From contig JAVBUF010000071.1 of NCBI GenBank assembly GCA_031555615.1, positions 1 through 64,000 on the forward strand: 64,000 nucleotides of DNA. Direction: 5' to 3'. A program made the position numbers and the translations under genes. The notes below the pieces were generated by a model that saw only the letters and a list, made by a program, of their open reading frames with translations, ran no database searches and was not told where the DNA came from. How positions within the stretch are numbered: position 1 is the stretch's first letter; every line of letters starts with the position of its first letter. Shown here piece by piece: positions 1 through 8,350 of this stretch. This DNA is from UBA935 sp031555615. GTDB taxonomy: Bacteria > Bacillota > Clostridia > Lachnospirales > Lachnospiraceae.

Positions 1-30
1 TTCCTCAAAATATCTTATACTGTTAATCAT
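1..30 (-). CDS. 5' end of an off-window gene
   Basis: An ATG at 30 reads leftward off the window edge (M-I-N-S-I-R-Y-F-E-E). A good Shine-Dalgarno (AAAGGAAGG) lies just upstream at a proper distance. It follows the GH3 gene on the same strand. Ten codons are too few to name a product. The call rests on the RBS and the open frame only. Confidence 0.5.
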   Translation of the reverse strand, partial: MINSIRYFEE

Positions 31-100
31 AGAGAACACCTTCCTTTGTGTGTATTTTGGTTGTCACCCATAAATACTTTATCACAAAGTGGTGTTCTCT
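31..100 (-). promoter_or_regulatory. Inverted repeat overlapping the RBS of the edge gene
   Basis: Positions 31-50 and 83-100 are inverted copies: AGAGAACACC pairs with GGTGTTCTCT (10 bp) and CTTTGTG with CACAAAG (7 bp), with a small bulge. In minus-strand RNA the distal arm carries the Shine-Dalgarno of the gene starting at 30, so the fold would mask the ribosome binding site. It could instead be a DNA operator dyad. The intervening loop is about 32 nt. Confidence 0.55.
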
Positions 101-136
101 TATATTTATTTCCCATTATCCGAATAAAATTTTACG

Positions 137-2278
137 CTAGCCCTTTGCTTCTATTGTCAAAACAGTAACTTCCCGGCCGGTTAGCTGACGGCTTCTCTGC
201 TCCGGCTGTGAACCGCCTACGAATACCTGATAAGTGCCGGCTGCCACTTCGCACATTCCCTCTTCATTATACAAGCCAAATGCTGCAAGGGGTAAATCTA
301 TGGTTACCCTTTTGCTTTCGCCTGGTGCCAGAGTTACCTTTCGGATTCCTTTTAACTGGGCATTGGGTGTGCCGGGACGGTCCGCTTTCACATACACCTG
401 GACGGTTTCTGTTCCTTCGAGACTTCCGGCATTGGTTATCACTGCCTTGACGGTTACGCCTTTTTCACTGATGGTGTCGGCTGACAGCTCCACATCGCTG
501 TATGCAAATTCGGTATAGGATAGTCCATAGCCGAATGGATATAAGGCTTCTCTTGTCATATATCTGTAGGTTCGTTCGGCCATGGAATAATCGGTAAACT
601 CCGGCAATTCTTCTGTTGTACGGTAGAAGGTAACAGGCAGCTTTCCTTCCGGATTCTTCTCGCCAAACAATACCCTGGCGATGGCTCTGCCTCCCTGGGC
701 TCCGGGATACCATCCCTGGACAATGGCCGGAATATGTTCATCCGCCCAGTTTACTGCCAACGCACTGCCGGACAGCAATACCAGCACCACCGGCTTGCCG
801 CTGGCATAAGCCGTTTCCAGTACTATCTGCTGCAAGCCCGGCAGATTCAGATCAGGCTTGTCTCCGCTGGCATATTGATTACCCTCATCGCCTTCCTCCC
901 CTTCCAATCCCGAATCCAGACCCAGACAGACCACCACCACATCACTGGCTTCACATACGCCTTTCACTTCTGAGATACGATCATTGCTGATGGCCAGATC
1001 ACTGACCCGATCCTTATGCAAATGACAGCCTTCCGATACCAATACCCTGATATCATCGCCAACATATTCCTGAATACCTTCCGCCACCGTAAAGTAACGG
1101 GACGCGGTTCCTTCATAATTGCCTACCAACGCTCTGCGGTTATTGGCATTGGGTCCAATGATGCCGATGGTTTTTATTTTTGTTTTATCAAGGGGCAAAA
1201 TCTGATCCTGATTTTTAAGCAGCACGATACACTTTTCTGCTGCTTCCAGATTTAGCTCCTGCATTTTCCGGGAATCCACTTCTTCATAAGAAATGTCGTC
1301 AAAAGGATTCTTGCCCTTTTCATCAAAAACACCCAGCTTCATCCGGGCGGTAAAAAGATTGATTACTGCTTCGTCAACCCGCTCCTCCGGCACCATGCCT
1401 TTCCTTACCGCTTCCACCAGAAAAATAAAGAGATTGCCGCAATTCAGATCACAGCCATTGTTCATGGCCATGGATACCGATTCTACCGGGCTGTTGGTTA
1501 CGCCGTGACCATCATGAAAATCTTTAATGGCCCAACAGTCGGAAACTACATGTCCGGCAAAGCCCCATTCTTCTCTTAAAATATCCTGCAGCAATTCTTT
1601 GCTGCCGCAGCAGGGCTGGCCGTTGGTTCGGTTATAGGCTCCCATAACTGCTTCCACTCCACCCTCCTGTACACAGGCTTTAAAAGCCGGCAGATAAGTT
1701 TCATACATATCCTGTTTGGACGCTTTGGCATCAAAACTATGACGGATGTCTTCGGGACCGCTGTGGACGGCAAAATGTTTCGCACAGGCGGCGGACTTCA
1801 GATAATTTTCATCATGCCCCTGAAGCCCTTCCACAAAACGTACCCCCAGACGTGAGGTCAGATAAGGGTCTTCACCAAACGTTTCATGTCCTCTGCCCCA
1901 CCTTGGATCTCTGAAAATATTTACATTTGGTGACCAAAAAGTCAGACCTTTGTAAATATCGGTATCCTCATATTTTTGCTGCATATTAAATTTTGCTCTT
2001 CCCTCTGTGGCAATGGCATCTGCCACTACTTCAATAAAATCTTCGTCAAAAGTTGCGGCCAGAGCTATCGCTTGCGGGAAAATTGTTGCTGTGCCGGCCC
2101 TTGCCACTCCATGAAGAGCCTCATTCCACCAGTTATAGGACTTGATGCCCAGCCGTTCAATTGCCGGTGTGCTGTGCAGGGTCTGAAATACCTTTTCCTC
2201 CAAAGTCATCTCCGCTACCAGTTTGCGGGCACGTTCCCTGTACTCTGCTGTTTTTTCTTTGTTTCTGATCAGTTCCAT
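137..2278 (-). CDS. Glycoside hydrolase family 3 beta-glucosidase/beta-xylosidase
   Basis: 713 residues with the full GH3 order: N-terminal TIM-barrel domain (about 1-300), alpha/beta sandwich domain (about 350-560, beginning near CIVLLKNQDQILPL) and a C-terminal fibronectin III-like domain (about 600-705). The nucleophile is the Asp in VVSDCWAIKD (about residue 247). No signal peptide is seen, so it is probably cytoplasmic and trims imported oligosaccharides. The motif around DLNLPGLQQ resembles bacterial beta-xylosidase/beta-glucosidase GH3 members, but the exact sugar cannot be read from sequence. The start is supported by AAAGGAACAGAA before the ATG. It stands apart from the polysaccharide locus at 41-59 kb but fits the same lifestyle. 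Confidence 0.9.
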   Translation of the reverse strand: MELIRNKEKTAEYRERARKLVAEMTLEEKVFQTLHSTPAIERLGIKSYNWWNEALHGVARAGTATIFPQAIALAATFDEDFIEVVADAIATEGRAKFNMQQKYEDTDIYKGLTFWSPNVNIFRDPRWGRGHETFGEDPYLTSRLGVRFVEGLQGHDENYLKSAACAKHFAVHSGPEDIRHSFDAKASKQDMYETYLPAFKACVQEGGVEAVMGAYNRTNGQPCCGSKELLQDILREEWGFAGHVVSDCWAIKDFHDGHGVTNSPVESVSMAMNNGCDLNCGNLFIFLVEAVRKGMVPEERVDEAVINLFTARMKLGVFDEKGKNPFDDISYEEVDSRKMQELNLEAAEKCIVLLKNQDQILPLDKTKIKTIGIIGPNANNRRALVGNYEGTASRYFTVAEGIQEYVGDDIRVLVSEGCHLHKDRVSDLAISNDRISEVKGVCEASDVVVVCLGLDSGLEGEEGDEGNQYASGDKPDLNLPGLQQIVLETAYASGKPVVLVLLSGSALAVNWADEHIPAIVQGWYPGAQGGRAIARVLFGEKNPEGKLPVTFYRTTEELPEFTDYSMAERTYRYMTREALYPFGYGLSYTEFAYSDVELSADTISEKGVTVKAVITNAGSLEGTETVQVYVKADRPGTPNAQLKGIRKVTLAPGESKRVTIDLPLAAFGLYNEEGMCEVAAGTYQVFVGGSQPEQRSRQLTGREVTVLTIEAKG

Positions 2279-2298
2279 TTCTGTTCCTTTCCCCTTTT

Positions 2299-2346
2299 AT
2301 TATAAGGGTTCTTATGATATCTTAAAGTATATTTTAAAACCCTTTT
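2299..2346 (-). promoter_or_regulatory. GH3 promoter region with an inverted repeat
   Basis: A TATAAT -10 on the minus strand (2299-2304) sits about 20 bp upstream of the GH3 start; the -35 is weak. The -10 overlaps one arm of an AAGGGTT / AACCCTT inverted repeat (about 2304-2346), which could be an operator. No regulator is encoded next to it. Confidence 0.4.
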
Positions 2347-2390
2347 AATTTCATCTGAATTTTTGCCTTCTTATTCACAAATATTGCTAT

Positions 2391-2424
2391 AAAAACCCCT
2401 ATCCCAAAATTATGGGCATAGGGG
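2391..2424 (-). terminator. Rho-independent terminator, minus strand, upstream of GH3
   Basis: CCCCTATCCCA (2396-2406) pairs with TGGGCATAGGGG (2413-2424) with one bulged C. On the minus strand the hairpin is followed directly by a T run (plus-strand AAAAA, 2391-2395). No minus-strand gene ends nearby. The nearest minus-strand stop is the histidine kinase at 3408, beyond the opposite-strand Nudix gene. On the plus strand no T run follows. Confidence 0.65.
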
Positions 2425-2497
2425 CTAATAAATTACTTGCTATTTTTTATCGATTGTAATAGTTTTATTATATACAACTTTGTGGAAAGGTGTCTAT

Positions 2498-3433
2498 ATG
2501 TTAAAAGTAAACTTTTATGATCGTGTTCCTGATGACTTATTAAAATTCGTTGTTATCGTTTCCAGACACAAAGGCAAATGGGTTTTTTGTAAGCATAAAC
2601 TGCGAAACACATACGAATTTCCCGGCGGTCACCGTGAAGATGGTGAAACACCGCTGGCCGCCGCCAAACGGGAACTCTACGAAGAAACCGGGGCCAAAGA
2701 ATATTTTCTCCGTCCGGTTTGTGTTTATTCCGTAATCAGTGAAAATGCGGAAAATGAATCCTTTGGTATGCTGTTTTATGCTGAAATCATCAGGTTGGAA
2801 TCTTCCCTGCATTATGAAATAGAAAAAATTATTTTTACCGATGTTCTTCCTGCCCAGTGGACTTATCCCCTTATTCAACCCAGATTACTGGAATATATCC
2901 GGGAAAAATTTAATGGCGAACCCTCGATGTTATTATTTACCGTCGATAAAAAAGACTATCCCGCTGATGCCAGCGTATTTAACCGCACTGCTGTCCGCGG
3001 CTTGATTACCCAAGGGGAAAAATATGCCATGATCCACAGTAAATTTGGCGAATACAAATTCCCCGGCGGTGGTATGAACCAAGGTGAAACTTATGAACAT
3101 ACCTTAATCCGTGAGGTTGCCGAAGAAACCGGGTTGGTGGTGATTCCCGAATCCATACAGTATCTGGGATATGTGGAAGAAATCAGGGATGGAATGGAAT
3201 GTGATGTTTTGAAAATGACCTCCCATTACTACCATTGCCAGGTGGAAGACCGGCTCGTTCCCCGGAATCTGGATACTTATGAAGCTGATTATGAGTATCG
3301 GCTGGAATGGGTAACTTTAGGCGAAGCTATTCAGAATAACGAGAACATTAAAGACACAACGCGCATCCCCTGGACTGAGCGGGATACGCGTATGATGCAG
3401 TACTTGATTACTGCCACTCCAATATTACTTTAA
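2498..3433 (+). CDS. Protein with two Nudix hydrolase domains
   Basis: 311 residues. Two complete Nudix boxes are visible: GHREDGETPLAAAKRELYEE in the N-terminal half and a second beginning GGMNQGETYEHTLIREVAEE in the C-terminal half. Nudix enzymes hydrolyse nucleoside diphosphates linked to another group; the substrate cannot be predicted here. Most Nudix proteins have one domain, so this is a tandem duplication or fusion. The ATG at 2498 has GGAAAGG seven bases upstream; an in-frame TTG at 2480 lacks one and was rejected. The 3' end overlaps the convergent histidine kinase gene by 26 bp. Confidence 0.85.
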   Translation: MLKVNFYDRVPDDLLKFVVIVSRHKGKWVFCKHKLRNTYEFPGGHREDGETPLAAAKRELYEETGAKEYFLRPVCVYSVISENAENESFGMLFYAEIIRLESSLHYEIEKIIFTDVLPAQWTYPLIQPRLLEYIREKFNGEPSMLLFTVDKKDYPADASVFNRTAVRGLITQGEKYAMIHSKFGEYKFPGGGMNQGETYEHTLIREVAEETGLVVIPESIQYLGYVEEIRDGMECDVLKMTSHYYHCQVEDRLVPRNLDTYEADYEYRLEWVTLGEAIQNNENIKDTTRIPWTERDTRMMQYLITATPILL

Positions 3434-5693
3434 ACAAATCCCCATCTACCTGGGTTGTTAGTGTCCCCTTCTGCAATTCCGTAAAGCTTCTGGCGATGGC
3501 CAGCCCCAGCCCGGATCCTTCGGTATTTCTGGCTGAATCCCCCCGCACGAACCGCTCGGTTAGGTAATCGGAATCCACCTGCAGCTCTTCACAGGAGATA
3601 TTCTTCAGTTCAATCCGGATTCCTTTTTCGGTCTTCACGGCATCAATATAGACTCTGGTCCCTTTCATTGCATAATTTAAAATATTGTTATATAGATTCT
3701 CAAATATCCGATAGGTTTTCTGGCTGTCTAGAGAAAGGACTATTTTTTCTTCCGGCAGATTCCAGCGAAACAGCAGTCCCGATTCCTCTATTTTATCCGA
3801 AAGCTCGTTGCGGACCTGCTTCATCAGACTGATAATATCCACATTCACAATATTCAAAGTGACATTATCGCTGTTGGCTTTGCTGATTTCAAATAAATCC
3901 TCAATCAGCACCTTCAGCCGCAGGGATTTCCGTTCCAGCGTTTCAATATATTCTTTCTGCTCCTCGGGCGTTATCTTTTCGTCCTTCAGTAAATCCACAT
4001 AAGTAATGATAGCCGTCAGAGGGGTCTTCAGATCATGAGATACATTCGTGATCAACTCGGTTTTCATCTGCTGGCTTTTCACTTCTTCCTTCACAGCCAT
4101 CTTAAAGCCCTGCTGAATATCCACCAGTTCTTCCTGAAAGGCTTGAAATACCCCGAAGTCTCCGGTAATCTCTGCGTCCAGTTCACCCTGGGCGATTCGC
4201 CCGGTGGCTTCCAGCAACTGTCCGTACTGTTCCTGAATCTTTTTGACTGATTTCCTGATGATGAAAAACAGGACCAGCGAATAGGGAACCAGCAAAAACC
4301 ATCCGTATACCCAGCAAAGACTAATCAGCGCTAAAATAAAGAAATTGGCAATAACAATGTTTCTGATCCTTTTCATCATATTTCCGCCCAAGTCGGCGCG
4401 CATTAAATAGTAATAGCTCTTTTTGATATATTTTTTACCGTATCCAAATAAATGACCGATTAAACAGCGCTCCTTGATAAATGACCAGATTCCCATCTTC
4501 CACATTCCCACAAAAGAGGATACCAGCATAAACCATATCCCGAAGATTATCACCTGAAGGGCTCCGCCGGCCACCATAACAATGATCTGTGCCGGCTGCT
4601 GGGCAATTCCCCATTCCCGGGCCAGTGCTCTTGCTTCAAAGCCCGTATTGGTCATGGCAACGATACTGACTATATACTGTGCCACTGCCGACATCCAGAT
4701 AAATATGGCCGGTATTGATATTTCCAGATGAAGCCTGAATACACTGCACTGATCCGGCCGGTATTTGAGGATATAAGGAAGCACCAGCGCTAAAACTGCT
4801 ATAACCAGCAGGAATAAAGCATATACATTACCTGCTCCGGCCTCAAGGTATGCTGCATACTGCTCCCACTCTCCCTGGTAGTCCGTGTAGATGGCCGAAC
4901 TGACAACCTCCAGAACACTCAGCTGCTCCGCTGTGCAGGCGTAAATAAAGCATGCATCGGTTGGGCCGGAAACGCCCATTTCCACCCATTTGAGATTCTG
5001 CTTACTATCTACGTACAGATTCCCCTGATTCTGTTTCCAATAAAAATAGTTGTCTGCAGGAGGAAGATTCCCATCAGTAAAAGCCGATAAATACTTCCTG
5101 ACTGTATCTGCGTTCTCGCTTTTAGCTGTCACATAATACAAATTCCCGTTTTCATCAAACTGCATCATTACATAAAAAGCATAGTTGCTGCTTACATCAC
5201 TTTTTTCAAAATAAAGATTTTCTATTTCTGTCTCAGTATTCTTATTTATTTCTTCGGTCTTCTTATCGATCACACAATAATCGATATTAGATGCATATCG
5301 GCTGAATTTTTCCTCACACTGATTAAAATACTCTTTTATGGCGGACTTCTGATCGGCCACATCATAAGGTAATTGCGTATCACTTCTGGTGCTGTAAACA
5401 GCACCGTTTGCTCCGGAATTGGTTTCCATGACCGTTTCCAGATAGGATAAATACAGTTCATCATAGGCAATATGCTTTTCCTGCTCTGCTACCTGCATAT
5501 TAAGATAAGTAACGTAATTAAACTGATAAAGTGCATCCAGAAAGTCTTCCCGCTCCTGAGGAAGAACATACTGCTGTTTTACCCGATTATTAAAATAGGG
5601 ATAAAAGGATATAAACCCCACCATGGCCGCTACTGACACCAATATGGTTGTTATCCATAATTTTTTATTATTGTTTTTCAATTTTGTATCCAA
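3408..5693 (-). CDS. Membrane sensor histidine kinase (OmpR-type system)
   Basis: 761 residues: a transmembrane helix (about 13-32), a long extracytoplasmic domain (about 35-285), a cluster of further membrane helices (about 290-490), then a HisKA domain with phospho-acceptor His553 in NVSHDLKTPLTA and a HATPase domain with GSGLGLAIARS near the end. It overlaps the upstream response regulator gene by 26 bp, so the two are translationally coupled. The architecture, with a large sensor domain plus several central membrane spans, resembles Clostridia kinases of unknown ligand. Its stop lies inside the convergent Nudix gene, and no terminator is seen between them. Confidence 0.9.
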   Translation of the reverse strand: MDTKLKNNNKKLWITTILVSVAAMVGFISFYPYFNNRVKQQYVLPQEREDFLDALYQFNYVTYLNMQVAEQEKHIAYDELYLSYLETVMETNSGANGAVYSTRSDTQLPYDVADQKSAIKEYFNQCEEKFSRYASNIDYCVIDKKTEEINKNTETEIENLYFEKSDVSSNYAFYVMMQFDENGNLYYVTAKSENADTVRKYLSAFTDGNLPPADNYFYWKQNQGNLYVDSKQNLKWVEMGVSGPTDACFIYACTAEQLSVLEVVSSAIYTDYQGEWEQYAAYLEAGAGNVYALFLLVIAVLALVLPYILKYRPDQCSVFRLHLEISIPAIFIWMSAVAQYIVSIVAMTNTGFEARALAREWGIAQQPAQIIVMVAGGALQVIIFGIWFMLVSSFVGMWKMGIWSFIKERCLIGHLFGYGKKYIKKSYYYLMRADLGGNMMKRIRNIVIANFFILALISLCWVYGWFLLVPYSLVLFFIIRKSVKKIQEQYGQLLEATGRIAQGELDAEITGDFGVFQAFQEELVDIQQGFKMAVKEEVKSQQMKTELITNVSHDLKTPLTAIITYVDLLKDEKITPEEQKEYIETLERKSLRLKVLIEDLFEISKANSDNVTLNIVNVDIISLMKQVRNELSDKIEESGLLFRWNLPEEKIVLSLDSQKTYRIFENLYNNILNYAMKGTRVYIDAVKTEKGIRIELKNISCEELQVDSDYLTERFVRGDSARNTEGSGLGLAIARSFTELQKGTLTTQVDGDLFKVILEWQ

Positions 5694-6375
5694 CGCCCCA
5701 CACCACCTTCAAATATTTTGGATTTTTTGGATCAATTTCTATTTTTTCTCTTATTTTCCGGACATGCACCATAATGGTATCCGTATTAATTGCTTTTTCG
5801 TTCCATATCCGCTCATATATTTCATCCGCCGAGAACACCCGGCCGGGATTTTTAATCAGCAGCTGCAGAATCTTAAATTCAATCGGGGTCATCTTCACCG
5901 GCTTTTCATCCACCATCACTTCCACGGTCTCTTCGTTTAATTCCAAACCTCCGACGGTAAATATCCGGCTGTTTTCTTCCAGTCTGGCCCCACTCAAATT
6001 TTTGTATCTGGCATAACGGCGCAGCTGGGAGTTCACCCGGGCCAGCAGTTCCAGAGGGGTAAACGGCTTGGTGACATAATCATCCGCCCCCATATTCAGA
6101 CCCATGATCTTATCCACTTCCTCCGACTTGGCCGACAGCATGACAATAGGAAAGTCATACTGCTCCCGCGCCTTCATTACCATAGTGATGCCGTCCATCC
6201 GGGGCATCATGACATCCACCACCGCCAGATGAATTTCTTCGTTTTTGATAATCTCCAGCCCTTCCACGCCATCAGCAGCCTTAAAAACCCGATAGCCCTG
6301 ATTCCGCAGATAAATTTCGATTCCGTCCCGGATTTCTTTGTCGTCCTCGACAATCAATATGTGATATGCTTCCAT
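5668..6375 (-). CDS. OmpR/PhoB-family response regulator
   Basis: 235 residues: receiver domain (about 5-118) with acidic pocket E10/D11/D12, phospho-acceptor Asp54 in VVDVMMPRMDG and the K of YVTKPF, then a winged-helix DNA-binding domain (about 135-232; VHVRKIREKIE is the usual recognition region). It is the first gene of a two-gene operon with the kinase that overlaps its end. The target genes are not evident; the adjacent glycosyltransferase/DedA pair is a reasonable guess. Confidence 0.93.
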   Translation of the reverse strand: MEAYHILIVEDDKEIRDGIEIYLRNQGYRVFKAADGVEGLEIIKNEEIHLAVVDVMMPRMDGITMVMKAREQYDFPIVMLSAKSEEVDKIMGLNMGADDYVTKPFTPLELLARVNSQLRRYARYKNLSGARLEENSRIFTVGGLELNEETVEVMVDEKPVKMTPIEFKILQLLIKNPGRVFSADEIYERIWNEKAINTDTIMVHVRKIREKIEIDPKNPKYLKVVWGVGYKIEKQ

Positions 6376-6436
6376 GATGTTAACTCCTGTTCTTCTGCGT
6401 GAGATGTGGAAATTCTCAGCAGCATTCTTAGCCGCT

Positions 6437-7657
6437 TTAAGAAATTATACTGCGAATCGGTGAAAAAGTATAGGCGGTCCTGCTGCCCAGACTTCCTCTG
6501 CTCCACAGCACTCTTTGGTACAGCTCTGCCGCCTGAGCGGCTATCTTCACTTCACTGTACTGCAAAGCCGTTTGTTTTGCTCCCGCACATAAGCTTTCAT
6601 ATAATCCCTGGTCAGCCAAACAGTTTCGTACGGCGGCGGCAAATTCTTCTTCCTTTTCCTCGGTCATCCAGCCGTTTTCTCCGTTACGAACCACATCCAC
6701 TACCCCGCTGGCTTTCACTGCCACCACCGGTGCGCCGGCTGCCATAGCCTCCAGCAGGACGATGCCCTGGGTTTCGCTTTGGGAGGAAAATAAAAACAAG
6801 TCAGCTGCCGCGCAGTACCGGGGTACTTCTTCATTGGGCAGCATACCGGTAAAGACAATATCTTCCGCCAATCCCAGCTCGCCAATCCTTTTTTGCAAAT
6901 TGCTCTTTTCCGGCCCGTCTCCCATGATCAGCATTCGAAAGCTCATGCCTTCTTCCTTCAGCCGGGCCAGGCTTCTGATCAGAAAATCCAGGTTCTTTTC
7001 CCTGGCCAGCCGGGCTGTCACACAAAAGAGATACTGCCGGTCTGAGAGAAATTGCTGTCGGATTACCTTTTTTTCTTCGGTAAAATCGCTATAGCAGCTT
7101 TCCGGCAATCCTGTTGGCAGCACTTCTACAGTACACTGGCTTTCAATCTGCTGCAGATACTGCTTCATCAAAGGTGTCGGCGCAAGCACCAGATCACAAT
7201 GCCTGGTATAGGCATTAACATAATGCGGCATCAGCCGGGCCGCCCGCCTGGCCAAAGGAGGATAAGGCAGTCCGTAGTGCAGATATTGCTCGTATCTGGT
7301 ATGATAAGTGAATACCAGCGGGACGTTATATTTACGGGAAAGGTAAAGGGCTGTTTTACCGATCAGCATGGGGTGGTGTACATGAATCAGGTCAAATTCT
7401 CCGGCTTTAAATTCCTGTTCAATCCGAAAGTCTATACAATTGGGAATGGCCACTCCCTCCGGCACTATTTTTCCTCTGCCTTCCCAAAGGGACGCATATC
7501 GAAAAGTTTCCTTTTCTTCCTGCTTTTTTCCGTAAAAAGGGGCAAAAACCGTTACCTCATGTCCCAACTGCCTTAGTCCTCTGCTCAGCCGCTCGATGGA
7601 AATCGGCACTCCGGCTATAAAAGGCTTATAATTATTAGTCATCATGGCTATCTTCAT
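6437..7657 (-). CDS. GT4 glycosyltransferase, probably glycolipid-forming
   Basis: 406 residues with the GT-B fold of family 4: N-terminal MKIAMMTNNYKPFIAGVPIS and C-terminal LFLFSSQSETQGIVLLEAMAAG, the nucleotide-sugar binding loop. The N-terminal signature resembles processive and monoglucosyl diacylglycerol glucosyltransferases of Firmicutes, which transfer glucose to membrane lipids; the acceptor is inferred, not proven. I chose the second ATG (7657) because AGGAGG lies six bases before it, whereas the first ATG abuts the Shine-Dalgarno. The neighbouring DedA gene, 10 bp upstream on the same strand, fits a membrane-lipid role. Confidence 0.8.
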   Translation of the reverse strand: MKIAMMTNNYKPFIAGVPISIERLSRGLRQLGHEVTVFAPFYGKKQEEKETFRYASLWEGRGKIVPEGVAIPNCIDFRIEQEFKAGEFDLIHVHHPMLIGKTALYLSRKYNVPLVFTYHTRYEQYLHYGLPYPPLARRAARLMPHYVNAYTRHCDLVLAPTPLMKQYLQQIESQCTVEVLPTGLPESCYSDFTEEKKVIRQQFLSDRQYLFCVTARLAREKNLDFLIRSLARLKEEGMSFRMLIMGDGPEKSNLQKRIGELGLAEDIVFTGMLPNEEVPRYCAAADLFLFSSQSETQGIVLLEAMAAGAPVVAVKASGVVDVVRNGENGWMTEEKEEEFAAAVRNCLADQGLYESLCAGAKQTALQYSEVKIAAQAAELYQRVLWSRGSLGSRTAYTFSPIRSIIS

Positions 7658-7667
7658 TTCCATCCTC

Positions 7668-8177
7668 CTATGCTAATATTTCCCACACCGCGTCACCCAA
7701 AAAGTATCCCGCACCGATAAAGATCAGGTTCCATACCAAAATCCCCAACGCCGAGCTCACCGTATACTTGACGAAATCCATTTTTAAAACACCTGCCGGA
7801 ATGGATACCAGCGTTCGTATCATGGGTATTAATTTGGCCAGAAAGATACCGATACTGCCTTTTTTCCGAATCAAATTCAGATTCTTATCAATGGCCGCCT
7901 GCTGCCTGGGGAACCGCTTAATATATTTGTGCAGAAACACTTCTCCGCCCTTCCATCCCAAACAGTAAAGAATCCAGCTGCCCACCAGTCCTGCCGCCAC
8001 TGTGATCAAAAGAGCTGCGATAAAAGGAATGTTCCCCCTTGCCGCCCAGATACCCGCCAACGGCATAATGATTCCTGCCGGAAATCCCGGCAGATTCATA
8101 TATTCCAACAGGACAATAATAAAAATTGCTATTCCGCCGTATCGTGTAAAATAATCTGTTATCAATTGTACATCCAT
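7668..8177 (-). CDS. DedA-family membrane protein
   Basis: 169 residues, strongly hydrophobic with four to five membrane segments. The family signatures are visible: N-terminal YGGIAIFIIVLLEYMNLPGFP and the FLAKLIPMIRTLVSIPAG motif with its conserved arginine. Members of the DedA/VTT superfamily act in phospholipid or undecaprenyl-phosphate flipping and membrane homeostasis. It lies 10 bp upstream of the glycosyltransferase, so the two probably share a transcript. A TATAAT -10 (minus strand, 8208-8213) lies upstream of its start. Confidence 0.85.
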   Translation of the reverse strand: MDVQLITDYFTRYGGIAIFIIVLLEYMNLPGFPAGIIMPLAGIWAARGNIPFIAALLITVAAGLVGSWILYCLGWKGGEVFLHKYIKRFPRQQAAIDKNLNLIRKKGSIGIFLAKLIPMIRTLVSIPAGVLKMDFVKYTVSSALGILVWNLIFIGAGYFLGDAVWEILA

Positions 8178-8234
8178 AAAAAGTCTCTTCCTTTCCTGCT
8201 AAATTGAATTATAAAATAAAGAATTTAAAATCTC

Positions 8235-8288
8235 AGGCAGAAAAAACGAAAGAATTTCTAAAGAAAAACGAAAAACAGCTTTCTGCCT
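8235..8288. terminator. Weak hairpin between GH25 and DedA genes
   Basis: AGGCAGAAA (8235-8243) and TTTCTGCCT (8280-8288) form a 9-bp stem with a long A/T-rich loop, 60-115 bp after the GH25 stop on the minus strand. It may end the GH25 transcript. There is no clean T run, so this is tentative. The rest of the 170-bp gap shows only the DedA -10. Confidence 0.3.
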
Positions 8289-8350
8289 CTATATAATAAA
8301 TAACGGGGCATAAAGCTGTTCTTCTTCAAATTTCATATGGGATAATAAAT

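Noticed and set aside
2396..2424. Hairpin upstream of GH3 as a riboswitch expression platform
   Set aside because: No conserved aptamer-like structure is visible before it and no minus-strand promoter is evident; termination of an upstream antisense transcript explains it more simply.
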